Shown: piece after piece, positions 22,279 through 30,992 of the stretch
Layout of the letters: each line of letters begins with the position of its first letter
How positions within the stretch are numbered: the first letter of the stretch is position 1
From: Oscillospiraceae bacterium
GTDB taxonomy: Bacteria > Bacillota > Clostridia > Oscillospirales > Ruminococcaceae
Reading direction: 5' to 3'
Length of the DNA: 64,000 bases
Assembly (NCBI GenBank): GCA_031260665.1
Contig: JAISLD010000008.1
Span: 1-64,000, forward strand
Made by a program: the position numbers and the translations under genes
Notes under the pieces: model-generated
What the model saw: only the letters and a program-made list of their open reading frames with translations
The model's database searches: none
Told to the model about the DNA's origin: nothing

Positions 22279-23061
22279 ATGAATATTGCTACAATTTTAG
22301 GGTTTGTCATCGCGTTCGGCGGGATACTCGTCGGTTATATCCTTGAGGGAGGCGAGATATCCGCGCTGCTCCTCTTAAGCCCCGCGCTTATCGTGTTCGG
22401 CGGAACGTTCGGCGCCGCGTTCATCTCATTCAATATGCTGCAAATCAAGAGTTTCCCGAAACTTTTGATAGAAGCGTTTAGGTTTTCGGGCGGCGAGAAC
22501 ATACAAAAGACAGCGGCTCAACTTGAAGAAATGGCGACACTCTGCCGTGCCAAAGGTATCCTCGCTCTTGAATCGTACTTGAACGAGCACAACGAAGTTG
22601 ACCCCGTTATGAAACGGGGCGCAACGATAATGATTGACGGTATCGAGCACGAACGGCTGATTGAAACAATGGAAGCCGAAGTTGACGTTATAGAGAAAGC
22701 CGAACACCAAAACATCGCTCTCTGGGAAGCTATGGCGGGTTTCGCACCAACAATGGGCGTGCTTGGAACGGTTATGGGTCTTGTACACACACTCGGTAAC
22801 ATGGGTGAACCGAGTGAGCTTACGCGGTCAATCGCTTCGGCGTTTATCGCGACGCTTTATGGCGTGGGTATCGCGAATATCCTCTTTATGCCTATCGCCA
22901 CAAAACTGAAAACGAATATGAAATTCAATATGCTCGGCTATGAACTGATGATACGCGGTATCGACAGTATCCAACGCGGAATGAACCCGAGGAACGTACA
23001 CGATATGTGTGAACCGTACCTTGACGCGATAGGAAAGCTGAACGCTAAATCCGACAAATAG
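22279..23061 (+). CDS. motA: Flagellar motor stator protein MotA
   Basis: 260 residues with four membrane helices (about 5-23, 30-50, 150-172 and 182-205). The conserved prolines are in FAPTMGVLGTVMGL and the TM4 region ATLYGVGIANILFMP. The cytoplasmic loop between helices 2 and 3 carries the charged residues that contact FliG. It forms the proton or sodium channel with MotB. AAAGGGAAA precedes the ATG. motB follows 9 bases later. No other flagellar gene is in the window. Confidence 0.95.
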   Translation: MNIATILGFVIAFGGILVGYILEGGEISALLLLSPALIVFGGTFGAAFISFNMLQIKSFPKLLIEAFRFSGGENIQKTAAQLEEMATLCRAKGILALESYLNEHNEVDPVMKRGATIMIDGIEHERLIETMEAEVDVIEKAEHQNIALWEAMAGFAPTMGVLGTVMGLVHTLGNMGEPSELTRSIASAFIATLYGVGIANILFMPIATKLKTNMKFNMLGYELMIRGIDSIQRGMNPRNVHDMCEPYLDAIGKLNAKSDK

Positions 23062-23070
23062 GGGGTTATT

Positions 23071-24123
23071 ATGGCAAAGAAAGCGCCGGAAGCCGAAAAG
23101 GAAAATGGCGAACGATGGCTTCTTACATATTCTGATATGATTACGCTGCTCCTCGCGCTCTTCATCGTGCTTTACGCTATCAGCACGGTGGACGCGGCGA
23201 AGTATGAAGCGGTCGCCGAAGCAATGGGCAGCGCGTTCGGCGGCGGAGCGTCGGCGGGAGCGGCGGGAGGCGGCGGTCAAGGCGGCAACTTTGCCGATTT
23301 ATACGGCGCGTTCCTCAATGACGCGAATGTGGAAGCAATCACGGGCGTCGCGATAAGCGACGGTGAGATACGCATTATGTTTGACAGCGAGCTGATGTTC
23401 GACCCGAACAGTTCGGTGCTGAAACCCGAGGGCAGGGAAGCGTTACGCTTCTTGGTGCCGTCGATACAGGTGCTGTCGCCTTATTTGGCGAAGATATCCG
23501 TTGAGGGGCACACCTCTGACGACAACGGAACCAGCGCGGTCAACGAGTGGGACTTGTCGTCTGAAAGAGCGAAGAATGTGCTGAAGTTCCTCGACGACCT
23601 CGACCCCACCGAGAACAAGAAGTATGAAATGAGCGCGTATGGCTCGAACAAGCCGCTTGAGAACACCGAGCCGTCGTCCCCCGCGAACCGCCGCGTTGAG
23701 GTGACGATTACGCGAAACGACATCAAAATGGAGGACACGCTGACTCTCCTTGAAACGATTCGCTATGATTACAACCAAGATATGAAGTACGTTGACCTGA
23801 ACGGCAACGAGATAAACAGGATAGGTCAGGATTCAATCCAGAGTATCCTCGACCACATCAACGGCAAGTACGGCGAAACCGCGGGAACGGGAACAAACAC
23901 CGAAGCCACGCCGTCTAACATACCGACAGTCGTCACGTTTGTCGGTCCGCGTATCAGCCAAATCACAAGCCCACTTGAACAAGATTACGCTCATATGACA
24001 GCGACTGCGGTCGTTGAAGGCGAAGGCGAGGGCGAAGAAAGCGAAGGTGAGGGTGAAAGCGAAGGCGAGGGTGAAAGCGAAGGCGAGGGTGAAGCCGAAA
24101 CTGAAGCCAAAAAAGGACATTAA
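23071..24123 (+). CDS. motB: Flagellar motor stator protein MotB with long acidic tail
   Basis: 350 residues. The single membrane helix follows the ion-binding Asp22 (YSDMITLLLALFIVLYAIS). A Gly/Ala-rich linker (about 53-72) leads to the OmpA-like peptidoglycan-binding domain (about 105-225: VEGHTSDD, LSSERAKNVL, NRRVEV). Beyond the usual MotB end there are ~120 extra residues, finishing in a Glu/Gly/Ser repeat tail encoded by an 18-bp tandem repeat. The tail would be periplasmic/extracytoplasmic. Whether the motor uses protons or sodium cannot be decided from the motif alone. Confidence 0.93.
   Translation: MAKKAPEAEKENGERWLLTYSDMITLLLALFIVLYAISTVDAAKYEAVAEAMGSAFGGGASAGAAGGGGQGGNFADLYGAFLNDANVEAITGVAISDGEIRIMFDSELMFDPNSSVLKPEGREALRFLVPSIQVLSPYLAKISVEGHTSDDNGTSAVNEWDLSSERAKNVLKFLDDLDPTENKKYEMSAYGSNKPLENTEPSSPANRRVEVTITRNDIKMEDTLTLLETIRYDYNQDMKYVDLNGNEINRIGQDSIQSILDHINGKYGETAGTGTNTEATPSNIPTVVTFVGPRISQITSPLEQDYAHMTATAVVEGEGEGEESEGEGESEGEGESEGEGEAETEAKKGH
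24043..24096 (+). repeat. 18-bp tandem repeat, three units, in motB
   Basis: Units GAAGGYGAGGGTGAAAGC at 24043, 24061 and 24079 (the last ends GCC), encoding EGEGES repeats. Two or three shorter related units precede it. Likely to vary in copy number by slippage. Confidence 0.85.
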
Positions 24124-24130
24124 CAAGATA

Positions 24131-25411
24131 TTAACTACGATTTTGTTTAACTAACTTCCGCGACAACAATACCACTGCCGCTATGTTTGGCAAAGCTAAC
24201 AGTATGTTTACGCTGTCGGCTAACTCAAACAACAGCGGCAGTTCGCCTTGTGCGCCGAAATACGCCGCCGCCGCGTACGCGGTCAGCACCACGGCGTGGA
24301 CCGCTTTGTTCTTGGTCAAGAACGACAGGGTTCTCCGCACAAACACCGAGTAACCTGCGGCTGTCGCCAAAGCAAACAACGCAACCGACACCGCGACAAA
24401 CTTAGTCGCACCGCCGCCAAGTGTCGCCGCGAACGCGGCAGCCGCAGCTGATTCACCCAGACTTTCTGTTTTGCAAACGAGAATCATAAAGCCTGTCGCC
24501 GAACACATCAGCACCGTGTCTATGTAAATCGACAGCACCGACCACTTGCCTATGCGGTCAGCAGAGGTTTCCGCCGACGACACACCGACCGTGACAGACG
24601 TGCCAAGCCCCGCTTCGTTGGAGAAGATGCCGCGCCTAAGCCCCCAACTCATCGCGGCAATCATGCCGCCGCCAACCGCGCCTCCGCTTGCCGCCCGTAT
24701 CGAAAACGCTTCGGTGAAGATTCGCGTGATTGTGTCGGGCACAGCCTCGGCGTTCAGCACCACAACAAGCACACAGCCACCTATGTAGAGAGCCGACAGC
24801 AACGGAATAAACCTCTCGGCGAGTTGCCCAAACAGCTTTGCTCCGCCAAGACAAACCAGCCCGAGTATCACGGCGGCAAACAAGCCGCTGACAGGTGAGG
24901 GAAGCGAGAACGACTCGCTGAGAACGTGCGACATTGCGCCTGTTTGCGCCATATTCCCCATAACAAAGCCGCATATAAGCGAGCAAGCCGCGTAAACCAC
25001 CGCGACGTTTCGCCCAAGTGCGGCTTTTATGTAACGAAACGCGCCGCCCTCGCCGTTCTTTCGGTATAACGCGCCGAGATAATTCTCCGCGTAAGCCAGT
25101 CCCATACAAAGAAACCCCGACACGACCAACCAAAACAGAGCGCCCGCACCGCCGTACTTCAGCGCGCCGCCGATAGCGATGATGTTGCCTGTGCCGAGTG
25201 TCATAGCGAGAACCGACGACAACGCCTGAACAGGCGACAGCTGCCTGCCGTCGTTGGCTGTTTTGCGAAGCAGAGTCGCGGAAAGCAGCGACGGCAACCG
25301 AAACTGGACAAGGCGGCACTTGACCGTGAAGTAAACACCAAGAAGCGCAAACAGCCCGACTGTGCCGTATCCCCACAAGAAGTTGCGGTTGAGATAAGAA
25401 AGTATTTCCAT
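24131..25411 (-). CDS. Sodium:alanine/glycine symporter, AgcS family
   Basis: 426 residues with about 10-11 hydrophobic helices. The family motif TLGTGNIIAIGGALKYGG (about 71-88) and the GLRRGIFSNEAGLG motif (about 248-261) are intact. It imports alanine or glycine with sodium. The ATG has no Shine-Dalgarno, but a perfect TATAAT lies 7 bases upstream (25423-25418, minus strand), which would give an almost leaderless mRNA. The gene converges on motB with 7 bases between stops and no terminator seen. No glycine riboswitch was recognised upstream. Confidence 0.9.
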   Translation of the reverse strand: MEILSYLNRNFLWGYGTVGLFALLGVYFTVKCRLVQFRLPSLLSATLLRKTANDGRQLSPVQALSSVLAMTLGTGNIIAIGGALKYGGAGALFWLVVSGFLCMGLAYAENYLGALYRKNGEGGAFRYIKAALGRNVAVVYAACSLICGFVMGNMAQTGAMSHVLSESFSLPSPVSGLFAAVILGLVCLGGAKLFGQLAERFIPLLSALYIGGCVLVVVLNAEAVPDTITRIFTEAFSIRAASGGAVGGGMIAAMSWGLRRGIFSNEAGLGTSVTVGVSSAETSADRIGKWSVLSIYIDTVLMCSATGFMILVCKTESLGESAAAAAFAATLGGGATKFVAVSVALFALATAAGYSVFVRRTLSFLTKNKAVHAVVLTAYAAAAYFGAQGELPLLFELADSVNILLALPNIAAVVLLSRKLVKQNRS

Positions 25412-26151
25412 ATAAGCATTATATGGGACAAAGCGTCATTCAATGACGAACGGACTTCTTCACAAAGCGAAAGCAGACAAACAGCTTCTTCCCAAGCAGC
25501 CACCAGACACCCCACACAGGGAACAATCGCTCTTTAGAAACAAAAAAGACGTACCGTGCGGGCTTGTCCCTGCCGTGCAGGTTGACCTCAAGTATCAGTT
25601 CTTTCAATAACGAAACCTCAAGTGGTTAGATAATCAACGATTACTTTATTTTATACAATCGGTAATAAAATCATTTTGGGCAAAACTTGGTTGATTATGC
25701 ATATTTTCACTTATTTAACACTTGAATCCCGATTTAATGTTGAAAACTCTGTGGAAAGTGTTAAAAGAATCGCTTGATAGTGGGATTCTTATCCACGAAA
25801 TGTTTTTGTTACAATGTTAACAAATTGAAATTGAAACCACAAACGGCAATCGTTCAGTAGTGTGTTATATCGTGAAAACGGCTTGGCAACGCTGTTTCAC
25901 GCTGTTTACAAACTGTAATTATCTTTTGCGAAGTGATAATTATGCAGTGCTTGCCACTTGACAAAGTGGTTTTCAACAGATACCTGTTGAAATGTTGAAA
26001 GTCTTCTGCGGGGACAGGCAATAAGCAGAAGCGACACGTTGTTGTTCTATACCAACAACTTAGGCGCATAACCGAAGGTCATATGCCCCAAGTTGTTAAT
26101 ATTGGACAAGCAAACATATCGCGTTAACTCTATTGCTCCTCCGGCATGGAG
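25412..26151. other. 740-bp AT-rich intergenic region with DnaA-box-like and repeat sequences
   Basis: No supported gene. At 25740-25800 the sequence TGTTGAAAACTCTGTGGAAAG, then TTATCCACG 33 bases on, resembles clostridial origin-type DnaA boxes (one or two mismatches to TTATCCACA, opposite orientations). Around 25972-25994 there is a 9-bp inverted repeat TTTCAACAG/CTGTTGAAA. 25624-25650 looks like the tail of a family-3 hairpin. 26051-26105 is a 55-bp MITE-1 derivative with ends CCAACAACTT and AAGTTGTTAATATTGG. An oriC function is only a possibility. Confidence 0.4.
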
Positions 26152-26181
26152 TTGACAAGCGGTAGGTAATTGTATTATAAT
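26152..26181 (+). promoter_or_regulatory. Sigma-A promoter of yajC
   Basis: Perfect TTGACA (26152-26157), 18-base spacer, perfect TATAAT (26176-26181). Start near 26188, about 24 bases before the ATG. Confidence 0.85.
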
Positions 26182-26211
26182 GGTAGTATCATAAATTGTA
26201 AGGAGATTCAA

Positions 26212-26547
26212 ATGTACCCTACTCTCTTAGCGGCGACCAGCGACCCTGTGGGTTCTGTACTCGGCGCGGAATCCGCGTTGCCGATGATAGCCTCGCTTGG
26301 GCTTATGGTCGTCGTGTTCTACTTCCTCCTCATTCGCCCCGAACGAAAGCGCAGCAAGAAGCTGAAGTCGATGATTGAAAGTATGCAGGTGGCGGACGAA
26401 GTTATCACGGCAAGCGGCGTTATCGGCATCGTCGTCAGCGTGAAAGAGGACAGCGTCGTCATCGAAACAGGTCCCGATAAAACGAAAATCCGTTTCCTCA
26501 AAACCGCCGTGGTTGAAAACCGAACAGTACACGACGACGTGTCTTGA
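26212..26547 (+). CDS. yajC: Preprotein translocase subunit YajC
   Basis: 111 residues from the ATG at 26212 (AAGGAG 6 bases upstream). One membrane helix (about 24-42) with the family RPERKRSKK basic motif directly after it, then a cytoplasmic beta-rich domain (DEVITASGVIGIVVSV..). It associates with SecDF in the Sec translocon. secD/secF and tgt, usual neighbours, are absent; fba follows after 43 bases, possibly co-transcribed. Confidence 0.93.
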   Translation: MYPTLLAATSDPVGSVLGAESALPMIASLGLMVVVFYFLLIRPERKRSKKLKSMIESMQVADEVITASGVIGIVVSVKEDSVVIETGPDKTKIRFLKTAVVENRTVHDDVS

Positions 26548-26590
26548 CCACGCACCCACTTGGAAATAATTTATTATAAGGAGAACGTCT

Positions 26591-27454
26591 ATGTTAGTAT
26601 CCGCAAAAGAAATGCTTGAGAAAGCACGCGACGGCAAGTACGCCGTAGGTCAGTTCAACATCAACAACCTTGAGTGGACAAAAGCGGTTTTGCTCACCGC
26701 CGAAGAAGAAAAATCGCCTGTTATCCTCGGTGTCAGCGAAGGTGCGGGGAAGTATATGACGGGGTACAAGACCGTCGTGGGTATGGTGAACGGTATGCTT
26801 GAAACGCTGAAGATTACCGTTCCTGTCGCTCTCCACCTCGACCACGGCTCGTATCAAGGCGCGCTTGACTGTATCGACGCGGGCTTCTCGTCCGTTATGT
26901 TCGACGGTTCGCACTATCCTATTGACGAGAACGTCGAGAAAACAACGGCTCTCATCAAGATATGTCGCGACAAAGGTTTGTCTATCGAAGCTGAAGTCGG
27001 CTCGATAGGCGGCGAAGAGGACGGCGTTATCGGCAAAGGCGAATGTGCCGACCCCGAAGAATGTGGTCGTATCGCTGATTTAGGCGTGACTATGCTTGCC
27101 GCCGGAATCGGCAACATTCACGGCGCGTATCCCGCCGATTGGGCAGGCTTGTCGTTTGAAACACTTGAAGCGGTGAAGAAACGTGTCGGCGATATGCCGC
27201 TTGTTCTCCACGGCGGCACGGGTATCCCCGAAGATATGATTAAGCGCGCTATCTCACTCGGCGTGGCGAAGATAAACGTCAACACCGAGTGCCAATGGGC
27301 GTTCCAGAAAGCGACGCGCAAGTATATTGAGGACGGCAAGGACCTGAAAGGCAAGGGCTTTGACCCGCGCAAGCTGCTCGCTCCCGGGTATGACGCGATA
27401 CGCGCAACCGTGAAAGAAAAGATTCAGCTGTTCGGCTCAAACGGCAAGGCATAA
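26591..27454 (+). CDS. fba: Class II fructose-1,6-bisphosphate aldolase
   Basis: 287 residues. A zinc-dependent aldolase cleaving fructose 1,6-bisphosphate to dihydroxyacetone phosphate and glyceraldehyde 3-phosphate. The LHLDHG motif (about 82-87), EAEVGSIGG with the EEDG loop (about 134-146), GNIHGAYP with zinc His (about 176-183) and VLHGGTGIP (about 205-213) are present. Length fits the FbaA subclass of Firmicutes. A strong AAGGAG lies before the ATG. Ends at a bidirectional terminator shared with gyrA. Confidence 0.95.
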   Translation: MLVSAKEMLEKARDGKYAVGQFNINNLEWTKAVLLTAEEEKSPVILGVSEGAGKYMTGYKTVVGMVNGMLETLKITVPVALHLDHGSYQGALDCIDAGFSSVMFDGSHYPIDENVEKTTALIKICRDKGLSIEAEVGSIGGEEDGVIGKGECADPEECGRIADLGVTMLAAGIGNIHGAYPADWAGLSFETLEAVKKRVGDMPLVLHGGTGIPEDMIKRAISLGVAKINVNTECQWAFQKATRKYIEDGKDLKGKGFDPRKLLAPGYDAIRATVKEKIQLFGSNGKA

Positions 27455-27471
27455 GATTAGATAAACAAAAC

Positions 27472-27500
27472 AAGAACCTCTCCCGTTGGGAGAGGTTCTT
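27472..27500. terminator. Bidirectional terminator, fba/gyrA
   Basis: A 13-bp perfect stem AAGAACCTCTCCC/GGGAGAGGTTCTT with a 3-base loop GTT. Left flank ACAAAAC gives a T-rich tail for gyrA on the minus strand; right flank TGTGC is weak for fba. Confidence 0.8.
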
Positions 27501-27511
27501 TGTGCTTGAAA

Positions 27512-30121
27512 TCAATCTTCATCATCAGTCGCGTCCGCCTCGGACTCGTCTGTTATCTCAACGCTTTCGTCTGTTGATTCATCAACACTTTCGGTTTCGG
27601 CGTCTTCGTCACGGCGAGTACGCGCGAAGTTTACGACGCGGCTGTCCTCAATTAACCGCATAAGCCGCACACCAAGTGATGTGCGATAACACGGGCGCAA
27701 GTCGCAGACACGGATTCTGATGATTATGCCCTCGGTGTTGATAAGAAGCACGTCGTCACTCTCGCTGACCGCCTTGATACCGCAGACTTCGCCTCTGTCC
27801 TCACGTGGCTTATAGTTAATGAGGCCCTTGCCGCCCCGTCCCTTTTGCGGATACGCCGACAGCGGGGTGCGCCTGCCGTATCCCTTTGTTGTGACAAGCA
27901 TAACCTGCTGGTCGTCGCCGTAGAACTTTGCCGCACCGACCACTCGGTCGCCCTCCATCAGCCGCACCGCACGCACACCGTGCGCTGTTCTGCCGCTTGG
28001 ACGAATCTTTTCTTCGTGGAAGTGAACAGCTCTGCCGTTCTTTGTCGCGACAATGACGGTGCTGTCGCCCTCGGTGATGTATGCCGCCGCAATCTCGTCG
28101 CCCTCGTGCAGCCCAACGGCACGCAACCCGCCCCTCCGTATGCTCTTGTAGAGCGACAACTCGGAGCGTTTGATTAACCCGTTCTTGGTCACGCAGATGA
28201 AGAACTTCCCGGGACTAAAGTCTGTCGTCTTCAGCATAGCGGCGACTTGCTCGCCCTCGGACAGCTGAAGCAAACCAACGATGTTCGTCCCTCTGCTTTG
28301 CCGTGAACCCTCGGGAATATCATAGCATTTGAGGCGGAACATATTGCCGTAATTTGTGACAAAGAGTATGCTGTCGTGACTGCTTGCGATGAACAAGTCC
28401 TCAACAAAGTCCTCGTCACGGCGTTTCATTCCGCTGATACCTTTGCCGCCGCGTCCTTGCGTTTCATAGGTGTTCAGCGCTTGCCGCTTGACGTATCCCA
28501 TATTCGTGAACGTCAGCACGCTCTCTTCAACGGGAATTAAGTCCTCGATGTCAACCTCGCCGCTTACAGGTTCGATTGACGTGCGCCGTTCGTCGCCGTA
28601 CTTCTTCACGATGTCGTCAAGTTCGTCCGCAACTACTTTCAGCACGTTTGCCCTGTCTGACAGCACCTCAGAGAAGCCCGCGATTTTCTCGGCAAGTGTT
28701 TTCAGTTCGCCCGCCGTCTTTTCGCGTTCAAGTCCCGTGAGAGAACCAAGCGTCATCGCGACAATCGCTTCGGCTTGTTCTTTCGATAAACCGTATCCGT
28801 TGCCAAGGCTGACACCGACCGAGATTCCTATTTCGTGTTCAAGCAGTTCCGCCATATCCTCGTTCTTGAACCGCTCTATCAACCGCTCTTTTCCCTCGGC
28901 GACTGTCTTGCTTGCTCTCAAGATGTTGATTACTTCGTCTATGTTATCGGCGGCAAGGAGAAGCCCTTGCAAGATATGCGCTCTTTTGCGCGCCTTCTCC
29001 ATATCAAAGCGGGTGCGCCGCGTGATGACTTCTTCTTGAAACTTGATGTAATGCTCAAGTATCTCACGAAGCCCAAGTGTTTTCGGCACGCCGCCCACAA
29101 GTGACAATAGATTGACGCTCACCGTGTCTTGCAGCTGTGTGAAAGAGTAGAGTTTGTTAAGCACAACGCTTGGGTTTGCGTCACGGCGAAGTTCCGCCAC
29201 GATTTTCATTCCGTTGCGGTCGCTCTCGTCACGCAGTGCCGATATTCCCTCGACTCGCTTGTCACGAATAAGCTCGCCGATGTTTTCCATCAAACGGCTT
29301 TTGTTCACCATATAAGGTATCTCGGTGACGACAATGCGCGTGTGCGTTTTCTCCTCGATTATCTCGGCTCTCCCACGCAGGGTTATCTTGCCGCGACCTG
29401 TGTAATACGCCGCCCTTATCCCCGACGTCCCCATTATTATCCCACCTGTCGGGAAGTCGGGTCCTTTCACGGTCCTCAGAAGAGTTTCGGTGTCTGTGTC
29501 GGGATTCTCAATAAGAAGCCGTACTGCCCCCGCGACTTCGCGGAGGTTGTGCGGCGGTATATTTGTCGCCATACCGACCGCTATCCCGACTGAACCGTTT
29601 ACCAGCAGATTCGGGAAGCGGGAGGGAAGGACGATTGGTTCTTTCTTTGTGTCGTCGTAGTTTGGTGCGTAGTCAACGGTTTCTTTGCCGATATCGCGCA
29701 GCATTTCATCCGAGATTCTTGAGAGCCGTGCCTCTGTGTAACGATAAGCGGCAGGTGGGTCGCCGTCGACTGAACCGAAGTTGCCGTGACCGTCAACAAG
29801 CGGATACCGCATTGAGAAATCCTGAGCCAAACGAACAAGCGCGTCGTAAACACTGGCGTCGCCGTGCGGGTGATAGGCGGCAAGCACAGCGCCGACCGTG
29901 CTTGCGCACTTGTGATACGGCTTGTCGTGTGTCAAGTTGTTTTCATACTGGGTGTAGAGAATACGGCGATGAACAGGTTTCAGTCCGTCGCGGATATCAG
30001 GGAGTGCGCGCGCCACAATGACCGACATTGAATAGTCGAGAAAAGACTTCTTCATCTCATCTTCAACATTGGTCTGGAACACACGTTCGTTTGGGTGGAA
30101 CAGAATGATATCGTCTGCCAT
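27512..30121 (-). CDS. gyrA: DNA gyrase subunit A
   Basis: 869 residues. The breakage-reunion domain starts SFLDYSMSVIVARALPDIRDGLKPVHRR; the catalytic Tyr is in AAYRYTEARLS (about 121-131). The C-terminal beta-pinwheel contains the gyrase-specific GyrA box (QGRGGKG, about 560). It ends in a ~45-residue acidic Glu/Asp/Ser/Thr tail. With GyrB it introduces negative supercoils. AAGGAA precedes the ATG. First of the minus-strand run gyrA ... gyrB but separated from gyrB by four genes. Confidence 0.97.
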   Translation of the reverse strand: MADDIILFHPNERVFQTNVEDEMKKSFLDYSMSVIVARALPDIRDGLKPVHRRILYTQYENNLTHDKPYHKCASTVGAVLAAYHPHGDASVYDALVRLAQDFSMRYPLVDGHGNFGSVDGDPPAAYRYTEARLSRISDEMLRDIGKETVDYAPNYDDTKKEPIVLPSRFPNLLVNGSVGIAVGMATNIPPHNLREVAGAVRLLIENPDTDTETLLRTVKGPDFPTGGIIMGTSGIRAAYYTGRGKITLRGRAEIIEEKTHTRIVVTEIPYMVNKSRLMENIGELIRDKRVEGISALRDESDRNGMKIVAELRRDANPSVVLNKLYSFTQLQDTVSVNLLSLVGGVPKTLGLREILEHYIKFQEEVITRRTRFDMEKARKRAHILQGLLLAADNIDEVINILRASKTVAEGKERLIERFKNEDMAELLEHEIGISVGVSLGNGYGLSKEQAEAIVAMTLGSLTGLEREKTAGELKTLAEKIAGFSEVLSDRANVLKVVADELDDIVKKYGDERRTSIEPVSGEVDIEDLIPVEESVLTFTNMGYVKRQALNTYETQGRGGKGISGMKRRDEDFVEDLFIASSHDSILFVTNYGNMFRLKCYDIPEGSRQSRGTNIVGLLQLSEGEQVAAMLKTTDFSPGKFFICVTKNGLIKRSELSLYKSIRRGGLRAVGLHEGDEIAAAYITEGDSTVIVATKNGRAVHFHEEKIRPSGRTAHGVRAVRLMEGDRVVGAAKFYGDDQQVMLVTTKGYGRRTPLSAYPQKGRGGKGLINYKPREDRGEVCGIKAVSESDDVLLINTEGIIIRIRVCDLRPCYRTSLGVRLMRLIEDSRVVNFARTRRDEDAETESVDESTDESVEITDESEADATDDED

Positions 30122-30143
30122 TTAGGTTTCCTTATCGTGTATG

Positions 30144-30989
30144 TTAATTTGAAACAATCCTGTCAAAGCCGTCTTGATACGGGTGGCGTTTCCCTAAAAG
30201 CCCTGTGGGATAATGGTTATATATACCATGAAAGTCCGAGCCGCCTGTCTTGAACAAGCCGTGCCGCTTTGCCGTGTCAATCAGCTCTGTCTTTTGTTCG
30301 TCTGTAGCTGACGGGTGGTCAACCTCAACGCCGTCGAGGTCACCTGCCGCCGCTGTTTCTTCAAGAAACTCGGTGCTGTTGTACTGAAACGGGTGAGCGA
30401 GAACAGCAAGCCCTCCCGCTTCGTGGATAACGTCAATCACGGTTTCAGCTGACGGATATCCCGCCATTTCTTCTTTTATGAGGTCGCCGCATATACCGTC
30501 ATAGCCGAACACATCTGTGTACTGTTTGCCTTTCGTTTCGCCAAGCATACCGAGTTCATACAAAGCGGACACGATGTTCCACTTGTAAACGGCGGCACTG
30601 CCGGTTGAATACTTCAGCACAAACTCGTCTGATAAAGGAAAATGCTCTTTCAGTCTTGTCAGCATCTTAAGCGACACGACACTGCGCGACCGACAGGTGG
30701 CAAGGCAAAGCGGCAAGAGAATCTCGGGCTTTTTGTAAGCGTAACAGAGGATATGAAGCCGCCTGTTTCGCTTTGTGTCACGCGCCGAAAACTCTATCGC
30801 GGGGATTACTTTCACACCGAGATAGTCCCCCTCGGCAAAAGTTGACGCAGGTTGAAGCGCGTCGTGGTCGGTCACCGCGATGTGTGTTTTTTGCAGGCGT
30901 TTTGCCTGAAGAAGCAGCTCCCACGCGGTCAGCGACCCGTCGGACAGCGTTGTGTGCGTGTGAAAATCAGCGGTTGTTACTTGAGTCAT
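30144..30989 (-). CDS. PHP-domain phosphoesterase
   Basis: 281 residues. PHP metal-binding motifs are DFHTHTTLSDG (about 8-18), VTDHDAL (about 39-45), the Glu in PAIEFSA (about 64-70), HPF (about 197-199) and GSDFHG (about 252-257). It resembles the YciV/TrpH-type 3',5'-nucleoside bisphosphate phosphatases or RNase AM, but the substrate is not predictable. It lies between gyrA and the DUF624 gene; 3 bases from the latter, so co-transcribed with it. Confidence 0.88.
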   Translation of the reverse strand: MTQVTTADFHTHTTLSDGSLTAWELLLQAKRLQKTHIAVTDHDALQPASTFAEGDYLGVKVIPAIEFSARDTKRNRRLHILCYAYKKPEILLPLCLATCRSRSVVSLKMLTRLKEHFPLSDEFVLKYSTGSAAVYKWNIVSALYELGMLGETKGKQYTDVFGYDGICGDLIKEEMAGYPSAETVIDVIHEAGGLAVLAHPFQYNSTEFLEETAAAGDLDGVEVDHPSATDEQKTELIDTAKRHGLFKTGGSDFHGIYNHYPTGLLGKRHPYQDGFDRIVSN

Positions 30990-30992
30990 ATA

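Noticed and set aside
25412..25700. Glycine riboswitch or T-box upstream of agcS
   Set aside because: Reverse-strand reading shows neither the tandem glycine aptamer motifs nor a T-box sequence.
25854..26069. 71-codon minus-strand frame in the agcS-yajC gap
   Set aside because: No ribosome binding site, Cys/His/Thr-rich random composition, overlaps repeat DNA.
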